From positions 1 through 53,269 of the forward strand of contig OMXL01000019.1 of assembly GCA_900314985.1 (NCBI GenBank): a stretch of DNA of 53,269 nt. Direction: 5' to 3'. Made by a program: the position numbers and the translations under genes. Below are positions 7,294-16,118 of this stretch, in pieces. Position 1 is the first letter of the stretch. Every line of letters starts with the position of its first letter. The notes under the pieces were generated by a model. That model ran no database searches, was not told the origin of the DNA, and was given only the letters and a program-made list of their open reading frames with translations. This DNA comes from an uncultured Prevotellaceae bacterium (lineage in GTDB: Bacteria > Bacteroidota > Bacteroidia > Bacteroidales > Bacteroidaceae).

Positions 7294-9184
7294 GCGGTTT
7301 TCTGTAATCTGTATTTGAATTCCTATTGTCTGTACGAGGTCCTCTGAAATCATTATGAGGACAAAGCTGCTGGATGAGGTCTGGACGACCAATGCGGCGC
7401 AGACTCTGTTCGATGCCACGACGCTCCTCAGGCTTATACCAGAAGAAATACTGGCGCTGGGCCAACTTGTCACGCTGTGTCTTGGCACTCTGTACGGGTT
7501 CCAGCGTATAGGGGTCGTAACCAGTATACCACGTCTCGGTAGATACCGTCATCGGCGTGGGCGTGAAGTCCTGCACCTGTTCCAGCTGGAAGTCGAGCTG
7601 TTTGGTCTTGACAGCCAACTCAGCCATATCGGCTTCCGTACAACCAGGATGGCTGGAGATGAAGTAGGGGATAATCTGCTGATTGAGGTGTTCCTCACGA
7701 TTGATGCGGTCGAAGATGCGCTTGAAGTCGTAGAACTGCTGGAACGACGGTTTACGCATCAGGTAAAGCACGCGTTCGCTGGTATGCTCCGGAGCTACCT
7801 TCAGTCGTCCGCTGACGTGGCGCGTAATCAGTTCGCGGGTATATTCCATCGCCGCCTTGTTGGCTGCCTCGTCCTTGCTCTTATATAATAATAGGTCGTA
7901 GCGCACACCACTACCGATGAAACTACGCTTGATGCCTGGCAATGCGTCGACCGCACGATATACCTCCAACAGTTTGGAGTGGTTGGTGTCCAGGTTAGGA
8001 CATATCTGCGGATGGATGCAGCTGGGGCGCTTACACTTCTCGCAGGCCTTGTGGTTGCGACCGTGCATGCCATACATGTTGGCTGATGGTCCACCCAAGT
8101 CGCTGAGATAGCCCTTGAAGCCATCCATCTGAATGACCTGCTTCACCTCTTTTAATATGCTCTCCTTAGAACGACAGGTAATGAACTTACCCTGATGGGC
8201 AGAGATGGTGCAGAACGCACAACCGCCAAAACAGCCGCGATGGATGTTGACGGAGAACTTAATCATCTCGTAGGCGGGAATGCGCTTGCCCTTGTATTTA
8301 GGATGCGGATAGCGGGTATAGGGCAGGTCGAACGAAGCGTCCAACTCTTCTGTCGTCATAGGAGGATAAGGTGGGTTAACCACCACGTAGCGTCCATCGA
8401 CCCCCTGCAGCAGGCGCTGGGCATGCATCATATTCGACTGTTCCTCGATATGGCGGAAGTTCTCTGCCTGTGCGCGCTTGTTCTTCAGACACTCCTCATG
8501 GCTGTGGAGTACGATGTCGCGCTCAGTAATGCCACCGGGAATATCCTCTTTGCGAGAGAGAAATACCGTCTGCGGGATGTCCGTAATCTGGTGAATAGAG
8601 AGTCCTTCGCTAAGTTTTCGTGCCAACTCGATAGTCGGTTTCTCACCCATGCCGTAGGTGATCATGTCGGCACCAGAGTTGCAGAGAATACACTTCTCCA
8701 ACTTATCCTGCCAGTAGTCGTAGTGCGTCACACGGCGCAGGGATGCCTCGATGCCACCCAGTACGATGGGTACATCAGGATACAGCTCGCGCAGTATCTT
8801 GCTATAGACGATGGTAGGATATTCTGGACGCATGTCATGACGACCGTCAGGACTATAGGCATCCTCCGAGCGCAGACGACGATTGGCGGTGTATTTGTTG
8901 ACCATCGAGTCCATACAGCCAGGGGCAATGCCAAAGAAGAGGCGAGGGCGTCCCAGCTTCTTAAAGTCTCGATAGTCGCCATGCCAGTCGGGTTGTGGCA
9001 CGATGGCCACACGATAGCCTGCTGCTTCCAAGGTGCGCCCAATGACGGCAGCACCAAACGAGGGGTGATCCACATACGCGTCAGCTGAGAAGAGGATGAC
9101 ATCTACCTCTTCCCAGCCGCGCAACTCAAGTTCTTTCTTTGTTGTTGGCAGAAAATCTGTCAGTTTAAAATTCTCAATTCCCAA
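7217..9184 (-). CDS. YgiQ family radical SAM protein
   Basis: The 655-aa protein has the YgiQ N-terminal domain (DVILFSADAYVDHPSFGAA, IVLGGIEASLRR) and a radical SAM core with CFGGCAFC (CxxxCxxC, about residues 315-322), whose three cysteines bind the 4Fe-4S cluster and SAM. Conserved GGPSANMYGM and VAPEHTS follow. The tail after about residue 600 is low complexity (repeated DYRK-type heptapeptides), as is usual for this family. Function is not established. The start used is TTG 9184; it lies in a GAGAATT-type repeat, and no ATG precedes the conserved FKLTDFLPTTKKELELRGW. It is preceded by two hairpin elements (9201-9292) and followed by the overlapping phosphatase-like gene. Confidence 0.88.
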   Translation of the reverse strand: MGIENFKLTDFLPTTKKELELRGWEEVDVILFSADAYVDHPSFGAAVIGRTLEAAGYRVAIVPQPDWHGDYRDFKKLGRPRLFFGIAPGCMDSMVNKYTANRRLRSEDAYSPDGRHDMRPEYPTIVYSKILRELYPDVPIVLGGIEASLRRVTHYDYWQDKLEKCILCNSGADMITYGMGEKPTIELARKLSEGLSIHQITDIPQTVFLSRKEDIPGGITERDIVLHSHEECLKNKRAQAENFRHIEEQSNMMHAQRLLQGVDGRYVVVNPPYPPMTTEELDASFDLPYTRYPHPKYKGKRIPAYEMIKFSVNIHRGCFGGCAFCTISAHQGKFITCRSKESILKEVKQVIQMDGFKGYLSDLGGPSANMYGMHGRNHKACEKCKRPSCIHPQICPNLDTNHSKLLEVYRAVDALPGIKRSFIGSGVRYDLLLYKSKDEAANKAAMEYTRELITRHVSGRLKVAPEHTSERVLYLMRKPSFQQFYDFKRIFDRINREEHLNQQIIPYFISSHPGCTEADMAELAVKTKQLDFQLEQVQDFTPTPMTVSTETWYTGYDPYTLEPVQSAKTQRDKLAQRQYFFWYKPEERRGIEQSLRRIGRPDLIQQLCPHNDFRGPRTDNRNSNTDYRKPHADYRKDRRRQEPQEEKRGRHRRNK

Positions 9185-9195
9185 ATTCTCAATTA
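9158..9195. repeat. Degenerate AATTCTC heptamers over the ygiQ start
   Basis: AATTCTC, AATTCCC, (A)AATTCTC and AATTATT occur in tandem around the TTG start of the YgiQ gene. Part of the array encodes the first residues (GIENF). This is the GAGAATT family read on the opposite strand. Confidence 0.7.
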
Positions 9196-9200
9196 TTCGT

Positions 9201-9292
9201 TATTCTTCAACCTAAAGGTCAAAGAAGTGTGGCTTCGCAATCACTATTCACTATTCTTCAACCTAAAGGTCGAAGTGTGGCTTCGCAATCAC
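9201..9292. repeat. Two tandem copies of the ACCTAAAGGT hairpin element
   Basis: Two copies of a ~42-bp element occur at 9201-9243 and 9251-9292. Each contains CTTC-A-ACCT-AA-AGGT-(C)-GAAG, followed by TGTGGCTTCGCAATCAC. The first copy has two or three extra A residues between AGGT and GAAG. The CGAAG/CTTCG pair gives an alternative second hairpin. The copies are joined by ATTCACT heptamers. They lie between the ygiQ-like gene and the 115-aa gene. Confidence 0.88.
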
Positions 9293-9303
9293 TAGCGATA
9301 GCG

Positions 9304-9651
9304 TTAATTAAACGGCGTACCTTGTATGGCGCGTTTCGTCATACCCAGGTCGTTGTTGCCGCGATTCTTCCAGTTGATGAAGAGCAGTACGAGCTGTTGC
9401 AGTCCGTAAGCCTTCATGTTACTATGATAAATCACATCGAGACAGAGGTCAAGCAGTCGTTTGTCTTTGCCAGATTCTGACTCGAGTAGTGATCGGATGT
9501 TCAGTTTCAGTTTGTCCAGCACTTGTTCGTCAACATATCCGTTAGAGTCAATCAGGTCACGGAAGAACTGATAGTCTTCGATGGTCTGCAGATGTTCCTC
9601 GCTGATGTCAATGCTGCGTGTGCCGCTTGAGTTAGTTTGAATTTTGTACAT
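9304..9651 (-). CDS. Conserved hypothetical 115-aa protein
   Basis: I do not recognise a domain. The sequence is soluble and mostly helical. It has a polar N terminus (MYKIQTNSSGTRSIDISEEHLQTIEDYQFFRDLIDSNG-type), then KLKLNIRSLLESESGKDKRLLDLCLDVIYHSNM and an aromatic C-terminal helix (LQQLVLLFINWKNRG). It starts 19 nt after the stop of the golvesin/amidase-like gene, so it is probably in the same transcript. Codon use matches its neighbours. It could be a small structural or regulatory protein restricted to Bacteroidales. Confidence 0.65.
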   Translation of the reverse strand: MYKIQTNSSGTRSIDISEEHLQTIEDYQFFRDLIDSNGYVDEQVLDKLKLNIRSLLESESGKDKRLLDLCLDVIYHSNMKAYGLQQLVLLFINWKNRGNNDLGMTKRAIQGTPFN

Positions 9652-9670
9652 AATAGTTGGTCTTTAGTGA

Positions 9671-12556
9671 TTATTGTATGAGATAATTTAATATTCCTCG
9701 CATGATGTTTGCCTGCTTGTGCTCGTCCTGGATGCATTCGAAGGGGAATCCCATAACAAACAGACGGTAGTTGCCACGATAGGCTACTGCTGCGCCATAG
9801 CCGTCAGCATACTGCATGGCGGTATAGGCGGGTTTGACGGGTTGCAGGATGTCGGCAGAGGTGGCAGCATAGTGCTCTTCGTTGAGCGCCTTCCAGTAAG
9901 ACAACTCTGTGCCTAACCCTTTCACCTTATTATTATCTGTCTGTGAGCGTCCGCCCCAATGGCTCTTCAACACATTTTGCAGGAACAGACGGTCGTCAGC
10001 CTGTGTCATGTCCGTACCAATATAGGCACCACTCACCAATAGTGCACCACCATGAGTGGTAAATCGCTGCAGGGCGTTCTGCATGGCTGTGCTGAAGGTC
10101 TTGTAGAGACGCACGCTGTGTCCGTCGTTACGCTCCAGACCCAGTAGCAGGTCGACGGCATCGTAGCCAATGAGGTTGACCTCACCAGCCTCTACGGCCT
10201 CATTAGAGCAGCTCACGATGTTATAGCGATTAGCACTGGCGATAGCCTTAGCGTGAGTCATTACGTAGTTGAAGTCGTTGCCCGCCACGAGCATACCTGA
10301 CAGTTCATCACCGCAATAGCCTAATCCGCCGTCTTCGATACCCATCTCCTTACGACTGTAGTTGAGCTGTTTGCCCGACCATCCTAAGGTAGGACCGTAG
10401 GTCACACCAGGGTCTTCATCGAAGTCGAAGCCCTGTTCCTCGTTGGTGTTACGAACGGCGGGCGACGATACACGATGGAATCCGTTGACAATCATAATGG
10501 TCTTGTTGGCGTTAGGCATAGCGCAGGCCGACAGTACTTCCGTCGTGAAACTCTCGCCGCCACGATTAGCCGCTGCCACCTTGAAGTGATACAGCACTCC
10601 AGGTTCCAGTTCCAACTCGTATTCCGTCTTCGAACGTACGAAGGTACCATTATCGAAGTCTGCATCGCCCATGGCTGTATAGACGATATAGCCCGTAGGT
10701 TTGGCGGTAGGCTCCTGCGGGTCGTTGACCGCATTCCAACGCATGTGTGCCACATTCTTCTTTAGCTCAATGCGGAAGTGGTCGGGTGCCAATGGAGCCA
10801 CGATGAATGGACGACCGTGCTGGTCGTTGACATAGCGCAGAATGGTCTTGTAGATGGAGCGTGCCAGCGTGAAACGGAAGTCGGGATCTTGTCCGTAGCG
10901 CATATCAGGGAAACTCTGATGCGACAGCACCTCGAGTATGGCGCTGGGCACTTCTGGCAGACGCGTCTCTGAGTAGTTGCGGTCGAAGAGCTCACGACGG
11001 TGCCATTGGCCGTATTTGTATTTCAGGTCGAGCGTCTGGTTGGACAACAAGGCATCCGCCAAGTCGCGTGACGCCATACGGGAGATGCCTGCATTCAACT
11101 TGCCCTCATGGAAATTCGTCGTACAGATGGCCAGCGAACCAATCAATCCCTCACCATCTTTAGCATAACCAGCATCACTATGAATGGCCAGCGACAACTC
11201 GATGGGAACCTTCAGCCCCTCAACGGTAGGCATGTAGCACGAACCACCACCCAGTTGGTTGGTCATCAGCGAACGCACATTGATGTCGTCGGCATAGTCG
11301 TTGGTGCCCTCTCTACCACTATATATCTTGTACGGCATGCCAGCCCACTGCGCCCAGTAGCGGGCACCCTCCAAGGCTCGTGGAAGTCCGCTGGTCAAGC
11401 CCTCGCGCTCGATGTTTCCCATACCACCGCCAAAGCGAATGGCATCAGTCGTTACCACGCCTTTCTCGTCACTCTGGTTGGAGACGGTGACGCGATTAAA
11501 CTCGCTGTAGCCTGCATCAAAGTCGAAGGTGCCCAGATAAACCCAGGTACCTCCACCCATCTGTTGGTTGACATGAAACTGGGTGCGCTCGCCCTTGTGC
11601 CAAACGGTATAGAGCACGTCAGAGACGCTGTTCTCGAGTGTCTGATAGCTGACATAGACAGCATAGCGTCCACCCTTGGGGAAGCGTGGCTGATAAGTAG
11701 CCAACGAATATCTCGACTTGCTGCTGGTGGTCTTCACCATGCGAGCAGAACCTTCGGCAAACGGATTCTCGCCATCGGTGTAGGTACCCGTATGGTAGGC
11801 AAAGCCCGGCTGTGGGGCCGACTGCCACTTGTCGCCATTGGTCACCTCTATATAATAGCTCTTGGAACCATCGTTGTCAACGATAACCTCTTCCTTCTGC
11901 CAGTCGCGCTCACGAGGTGTAAAGACGACGGCACCCGCCTTCTCCAGCATGGGGATCAGGTAGGGAACGACGATGGTCTGGGTGTATTGGTCTTCAGTGG
12001 TACCAAACAACTTCGGACGCTGCCAGCGCCAGTAGCCTCTGCCTTGGTCGTAGAAGCGTCCGTGACTGGCCCATAGCGACAGGTGGCGGTTCTGCAGACC
12101 GTGAGTCACCTTCAAGGGTGTTGAGATATTCTTCACCCAAGGTTCGCCATCATAGTCAATATCGCCCCAGAGGCGTGACTTGTCGGCATTCTGCGACAGA
12201 CGGTTGGGAATCAGCTCGTCGATGGTCATGCCATTGGTCACAACCGTTACCTGATAGTCCTTGAAGGGCTTGGGCATCTCACCTTTTATCTTTTTATAGA
12301 TATGCTCCGTAATCTCAGGGGTAAACTCCTGACAGGCAAAGAACTCGTCGGCAGTAATCACCAACGTCTTTGCCTGGTGGTCCAACTGGTAGCCCACCAT
12401 ACGGGGTGCCTGCGTCAGTCGGGTACCCTTCGGTTTGTATTTCGCAAAGTAGGTGTTAAGTCGTTCTGCCAGCTTAGCCTCGTCTTTGGCAGTCTGGGCG
12501 CTTAGCGATAGTGTAACCAGTAAGAAGAGAATCGATAGTAATTTTCTGTACATCAC
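9671..12556 (-). CDS. Secreted golvesin-domain / amidase-like protein with fibronectin type III domain
   Basis: The 961-aa protein has a signal peptide (KLLSILFLLVTLSLSA). Its catalytic module resembles N-acetylmuramoyl-L-alanine amidase type 3: LSLWASHGRFY and LAIHSDAG supply candidate zinc ligands, and the VPSAILEVLSHQSFPDM segment may supply the acidic residue. The module is split by a golvesin-like beta-sandwich (about 230-375, with GGRYAVYVSYQT and TTDAIRFGGG). A fibronectin type III domain (about 600-690) and a C-terminal Rossmann-like region with LLVSGAYIGTDM follow. Bacteroidetes homologues are often labelled xanthan lyase, a name I would not trust. Cell-wall or polysaccharide action outside the inner membrane is likely. 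Start GTG 12556 or ATG 12553; it follows the acyltransferase stop by one base. Confidence 0.72.
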   Translation of the reverse strand: MMYRKLLSILFLLVTLSLSAQTAKDEAKLAERLNTYFAKYKPKGTRLTQAPRMVGYQLDHQAKTLVITADEFFACQEFTPEITEHIYKKIKGEMPKPFKDYQVTVVTNGMTIDELIPNRLSQNADKSRLWGDIDYDGEPWVKNISTPLKVTHGLQNRHLSLWASHGRFYDQGRGYWRWQRPKLFGTTEDQYTQTIVVPYLIPMLEKAGAVVFTPRERDWQKEEVIVDNDGSKSYYIEVTNGDKWQSAPQPGFAYHTGTYTDGENPFAEGSARMVKTTSSKSRYSLATYQPRFPKGGRYAVYVSYQTLENSVSDVLYTVWHKGERTQFHVNQQMGGGTWVYLGTFDFDAGYSEFNRVTVSNQSDEKGVVTTDAIRFGGGMGNIEREGLTSGLPRALEGARYWAQWAGMPYKIYSGREGTNDYADDINVRSLMTNQLGGGSCYMPTVEGLKVPIELSLAIHSDAGYAKDGEGLIGSLAICTTNFHEGKLNAGISRMASRDLADALLSNQTLDLKYKYGQWHRRELFDRNYSETRLPEVPSAILEVLSHQSFPDMRYGQDPDFRFTLARSIYKTILRYVNDQHGRPFIVAPLAPDHFRIELKKNVAHMRWNAVNDPQEPTAKPTGYIVYTAMGDADFDNGTFVRSKTEYELELEPGVLYHFKVAAANRGGESFTTEVLSACAMPNANKTIMIVNGFHRVSSPAVRNTNEEQGFDFDEDPGVTYGPTLGWSGKQLNYSRKEMGIEDGGLGYCGDELSGMLVAGNDFNYVMTHAKAIASANRYNIVSCSNEAVEAGEVNLIGYDAVDLLLGLERNDGHSVRLYKTFSTAMQNALQRFTTHGGALLVSGAYIGTDMTQADDRLFLQNVLKSHWGGRSQTDNNKVKGLGTELSYWKALNEEHYAATSADILQPVKPAYTAMQYADGYGAAVAYRGNYRLFVMGFPFECIQDEHKQANIMRGILNYLIQ

Positions 12557-12557
12557 T

Positions 12558-13112
12558 CTATACTTCTCCTATGGTAAACTTTTCGGGGCATTTGCCTTTG
12601 AAGTCTTTAAAGTACAACTTGATTTCGCGCATCTGCGTCTCGATATCACCGTTAGGGATAATCGTCTTGGTACACTGGATGTGGCGCTTCTCGTAATCGA
12701 CACCGTAGAGTAGGATAGGGATGCCTGCCTTCTGGGCGATGTAGTAGAAGCCTTTCTTCCATTCGGGATTCAGCGAACGTGTACCCTCTGGTGTGATGCA
12801 GAGGTGGAAGATGTCTTCCTGCTTGGCCGTCTCTGCCAGGTTGTCCGTCATACTGGTATGCTTGGAGCGCCAGACGGGAATGCCGCCCAACTTACGGAAG
12901 ATAGGCCCCAGCGGCCAGAAGAACCACTCCTTCTTCATCAGGAAGTTGCTCTTCATGCCTTGACTGGTGCTATACAGCTGACCTATCAGAAAATCCCAGT
13001 TGCTGGTGTGTGGGGCCAGACAGATGATGTATTTGTCAGGATGAGGTTCGGTGACCTCTGCTGTCCACCCCATACGCTTAAACAGCAGCCAGTTACAGAA
13101 TGATTTCATCAT
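12558..13112 (-). CDS. PlsC-like 1-acylglycerol-3-phosphate O-acyltransferase family protein
   Basis: The 184-aa protein has the acyltransferase motifs HTSNWD (HX4D, about residues 35-40), GGIPVWRS and PEGTRS (about 108-113). It lacks an obvious transmembrane helix but has a hydrophobic face. It is shorter than classic PlsC (~240 aa) and belongs to the compact 'acyltransferase' group common in Bacteroidetes, which may work on phospholipid or other envelope lipids. Two consecutive ATG codons open the gene. It sits between an 87-aa gene and the secreted golvesin/amidase gene with gaps of 14 and 1 nt. Confidence 0.8.
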   Translation of the reverse strand: MMKSFCNWLLFKRMGWTAEVTEPHPDKYIICLAPHTSNWDFLIGQLYSTSQGMKSNFLMKKEWFFWPLGPIFRKLGGIPVWRSKHTSMTDNLAETAKQEDIFHLCITPEGTRSLNPEWKKGFYYIAQKAGIPILLYGVDYEKRHIQCTKTIIPNGDIETQMREIKLYFKDFKGKCPEKFTIGEV

Positions 13113-13126
13113 TTTCCTTTCTGTGC

Positions 13127-13390
13127 TTAGTGATTGTTAATCTGATCGACAATATCGCTCGCCTGTGCAATGAAGTCCTCTCTCAGCTTCTGGAAATACT
13201 TCTTCGCAGGCATGCCGGGCTCTGGGTGTGAGATGCGACAGATGAATTCGCTCTGCAACTTCAGAATGCTGTAAAGGATAGCCTCGCAATTGTCTTCGCC
13301 ACGATCATAGAGCGATGATGCAATACACTCTGCAAAAAGGTCTCCACATACGAGATTAATACTGTGCTTCAGGGTTCTTTTGTTTGCCAT
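13127..13390 (-). CDS. Conserved hypothetical 87-aa protein
   Basis: The protein is helical and soluble, with two cysteines near the N terminus (VCGDLFAECIASS), no signal peptide and no named domain I can recognise. It is the first gene of the minus-strand unit continuing through plsC and the golvesin gene. Unusually for this phylum it has a strong Shine-Dalgarno, AGGAGGA (13398-13404), 7 nt before the ATG at 13388-13390. A TAACTTTG -7 element lies at 13432-13439. Confidence 0.7.
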   Translation of the reverse strand: MANKRTLKHSINLVCGDLFAECIASSLYDRGEDNCEAILYSILKLQSEFICRISHPEPGMPAKKYFQKLREDFIAQASDIVDQINNH

Positions 13391-13431
13391 GTTTTTATCC
13401 TCCTATTTTGATTTGTTGTTGTTTCAATCGT

Positions 13432-13439
13432 CAAAGTTA
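13432..13439 (-). promoter_or_regulatory. -7 promoter element for the 87-aa/plsC operon
   Basis: TAACTTTG on the minus strand matches TAnnTTTG and lies about 40 nt upstream of ATG 13390. No clear TTTG was seen 19-20 nt upstream, so the -33 element is weak. Confidence 0.45.
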
Positions 13440-13524
13440 GGAAATAAAATTGAGATGGCATAACTTTTACTACAAAAAAAATATTAAAATGCGCGATTTC
13501 TTTCCGTTTCTCACGAAAAATGAC

Positions 13525-13532
13525 TATTTTTG
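13525..13532 (+). promoter_or_regulatory. -7 promoter element for the PPi-PFK gene
   Basis: TATTTTTG matches TAnnTTTG and lies 45 nt upstream of ATG 13578. Its position over an upstream in-frame start (13530) argues that 13578 is the real start. Confidence 0.5.
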
Positions 13533-13577
13533 CAATTCGAAAATCGATTATTCACAATAATAAACATTATTTCAACA

Positions 13578-15215
13578 ATGGAAAAAAGTGCATTGCAGTT
13601 GGCGAGAGCCGCTTATCAGCCTAAGTTGCCTAAGGCACTTCAGGGTGCAGTAAAAGTAAAAGAGGGTGCAGCCACTCAGAGTGTTGGCGACCAGGAGGAG
13701 ATCAAGAAGCTCTTCCCTAACACCTACGGTATGCCTATCGTAGAGTTTGAGCCCGCTACCGAGGCTAACAACAAGAAGATGAACGTAGGTATCATCCTCT
13801 CTGGTGGTCAGGCTCCTGGCGGTCACAACGTGATTACCGGTCTGTTCGATCAGATCAAGAAGCTGAACCCCGAGAACCGCCTCTATGGCTTCATCCTAGG
13901 TCCTGGCGGTCTGGTAGACCACAACTACATGGAGCTCACCAAGGAGATTATCGACGAGTATCGTAACACTGGTGGTTTCGATATGATCGGTTCTGGTCGT
14001 ACCAAGCTGGAGAAGGTTGATCAGTTCGAGAAGGGTCTGGAGATTATCCGCGAGCTCGACATCAAGGCTATCGTGATTATCGGTGGTGACGACTCTAACA
14101 CCAACGCTTGCGTGCTGGCTGAGTACTATGCTGCCAAGAACTATGGCGTACAGGTTATCGGTTGTCCTAAGACCATCGATGGTGACCTGAAGAACGACCA
14201 GATTGAGACCTCTTTTGGTTTCGATACCGCTTGTAAGACTTACTCAGAGCTCATTGGTAACATTGAGCGCGACTGTAACTCAGCCCGTAAGTACTGGCAT
14301 TTTATTAAGGTAATGGGTCGTTCAGCTTCTCACATCGCTCTGGAGTGCGCCCTGCAGACACAGCCTAACATCTGTCTCGTTTCTGAGGAGGTAGAGGCTA
14401 AGTCACAGAGCCTGGACGATATCGTTACATACATCGCTAATGCTGTTGCCCAGCGTGCTGCTGATGGTAACAACTTCGGTACCGTTATCATCCCTGAGGG
14501 TGTCATCGAGTTCATCCCCGCTATCAAGAAGCTCATCGCTCAGCTGAACGACGTACTGGCTATGCCCGAGGCCAAGAACCTCGACCGTCATGAGTCTATC
14601 GACTTCGTGAAGGCTCACCTCACCGAGGAGAATCTGGCTGTATTCAACAGTCTGCCTACAGGTGTTGCTCGTCAGCTGGCTCTCGACCGCGATCCTCACG
14701 GAAACGTACAGGTATCACTCATCGAGACTGAGAAGCTGCTGTCTACCATGGTTGCCCAGAAGCTCGAGAAGATGAAGAAGGAAGGCAAGTACACTGGCAA
14801 GTTCAGCGCTCAGCACCACTTCTTCGGTTACGAGGGACGCTGCGCTGCTCCTTCTAACTTCGATGCTGACTACTGCTACGCCCTCGGTACTTCAGCTGCT
14901 CAGCTGATTGCTAATGGCAAGACTGGTTACATGGCTATCGTGAAGAACACAACTGCTCCTGCTGACCAGTGGATTGCAGGTGGTGTACCCATCACTATGA
15001 TGATGAACATGGAGAAGCGTAACGGTGAGATGAAGCCCGTTATCCGCAAGGCCCTCGTAGAGCTCGACGGTGCTCCCTTCAAGGAGTTTGCTGCTCATCG
15101 TGACGAGTGGGCTCGCAAGACGGCTTATGTATATCCTGGTCCTATCCAGTACTGGGGACCCACAGAAGTATGCGACCAGCCTACTATGACTCTCGCTCTT
15201 GAGCAGGCTAAGTAA
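13578..15215 (+). CDS. pfp: Diphosphate--fructose-6-phosphate 1-phosphotransferase (PPi-dependent PFK)
   Basis: The 545-aa enzyme interconverts fructose 6-phosphate and fructose 1,6-bisphosphate using pyrophosphate. Motifs: GGQAPGGHN (76-84), GGDDSN (169-174; the GGDD form marks PPi rather than ATP use), [11 protein letters not shown] (197-207, catalytic Asp) and MGRSASH (246-252). Length fits the long plant-like/spirochaete-type class. I start at ATG 13578 ([10 protein letters not shown]) because the 16 extra codons upstream overlap a promoter element. Codon choice is strongly biased (CTG, AAG, GGT, CTC), suggesting high expression. The GH25 gene starts 3 nt after the stop. Confidence 0.93.
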   Translation: MEKSALQLARAAYQPKLPKALQGAVKVKEGAATQSVGDQEEIKKLFPNTYGMPIVEFEPATEANNKKMNVGIILSGGQAPGGHNVITGLFDQIKKLNPENRLYGFILGPGGLVDHNYMELTKEIIDEYRNTGGFDMIGSGRTKLEKVDQFEKGLEIIRELDIKAIVIIGGDDSNTNACVLAEYYAAKNYGVQVIGCPKTIDGDLKNDQIETSFGFDTACKTYSELIGNIERDCNSARKYWHFIKVMGRSASHIALECALQTQPNICLVSEEVEAKSQSLDDIVTYIANAVAQRAADGNNFGTVIIPEGVIEFIPAIKKLIAQLNDVLAMPEAKNLDRHESIDFVKAHLTEENLAVFNSLPTGVARQLALDRDPHGNVQVSLIETEKLLSTMVAQKLEKMKKEGKYTGKFSAQHHFFGYEGRCAAPSNFDADYCYALGTSAAQLIANGKTGYMAIVKNTTAPADQWIAGGVPITMMMNMEKRNGEMKPVIRKALVELDGAPFKEFAAHRDEWARKTAYVYPGPIQYWGPTEVCDQPTMTLALEQAK

Positions 15216-15218
15216 TTA

Positions 15219-16109
15219 ATGCCCAGCAAGAGGACAACGCATAAACGACAGACATCCGGACGCCGAACAAGCCCTGTGCGACATCGACGTCCGAATGTCT
15301 TTGTTCGTCTATTACAGCGCCTGCCAGGGTGGGCGTGGTGGATTGGCGGACTGTCTGTCGTTGCCGTCTATGTCTATTTCTTTTATTATATCTTCGTAGG
15401 ACCTTTCGGCTTCCGCTGGCGTGCGCTCTATGGTGAGGTCAGCTATCCTGACGGCTACGAGATTCACGGCATTGACATCTCGCACCACCAGGGACGTATC
15501 GACTGGAAAACACTACGCGACAAGGGACTCATCAACGAGACCCCAATTCGATTTATTATGATTAAGGCTACCGAGGGCGCCTCGCGTGTGGATCAGAATT
15601 TCAAGGATAATTTCCATCAGGCGCGTGAGTATGGCTTTACCCGTGGTGCCTACCATTTCTATAGCGTTTATTCGCCAGCCGACAAGCAGGCACAGTTCTT
15701 TATTAAGAATGTGAAGCTGGAGAATGGCGACCTTCCGCCCGTACTCGATGTAGAGCATAAACCCAAGAATCAGACTGACGAGCAGTTTGCTGCCAGCGTG
15801 CTTCAGTGGCTCGACATCGTCGAACAACACTATGGCGTGAAGCCCATTGTCTATACGTATTATAAGTTTAAGACGCGCTACTTAAACGACTCAGCATTTG
15901 ATAGTTATCCATATTGGATAGCCCACTATTATGTCGACGAGGTAGAGTATGATGGTCCTTGGAAATTCTGGCAGCATACGGATGCAGGACGCTTGCCTGG
16001 CATCAAGGGACAGGTGGACTTCAACATCTATAACGGTTCTTATTACGACCTCCGCAAGATGACTATCGGAGCTCGTGAGCAGATAGGCGAAGAGGCCTAC
16101 GCAGACTGA
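15219..16109 (+). CDS. Membrane-anchored glycoside hydrolase family 25 lysozyme-like protein
   Basis: The 296-aa protein has a basic cytoplasmic N terminus (1-40), one transmembrane helix (about 41-61, WIGGLSVVAVYVYFFYYIFV) and a GH25 domain (about 83-285). The domain begins HGIDISHHQGRIDW (Asp86) and includes IKATEG and LDVEH (Asp177, Glu179), the acidic residues expected for N-acetylmuramidase activity. It is probably anchored in the inner membrane facing the periplasm, trimming peptidoglycan. It begins 3 nt after pfp and converges on mltG, which also cuts glycan strands. Confidence 0.88.
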   Translation: MPSKRTTHKRQTSGRRTSPVRHRRPNVFVRLLQRLPGWAWWIGGLSVVAVYVYFFYYIFVGPFGFRWRALYGEVSYPDGYEIHGIDISHHQGRIDWKTLRDKGLINETPIRFIMIKATEGASRVDQNFKDNFHQAREYGFTRGAYHFYSVYSPADKQAQFFIKNVKLENGDLPPVLDVEHKPKNQTDEQFAASVLQWLDIVEQHYGVKPIVYTYYKFKTRYLNDSAFDSYPYWIAHYYVDEVEYDGPWKFWQHTDAGRLPGIKGQVDFNIYNGSYYDLRKMTIGAREQIGEEAYAD

Positions 16110-16118
16110 TTCCTATTC

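Noticed and set aside
8195-9088. Long plus-strand ORF opposite the ygiQ gene (297 codons)
   Set aside because: The minus-strand gene carries all the conserved motifs. The shadow frame has no recognisable motif and arises from codon bias.
11108-12076. Long plus-strand ORF opposite the golvesin/amidase gene (322 codons)
   Set aside because: Antisense shadow of a gene with signal peptide and domain motifs; no promoter or family support.
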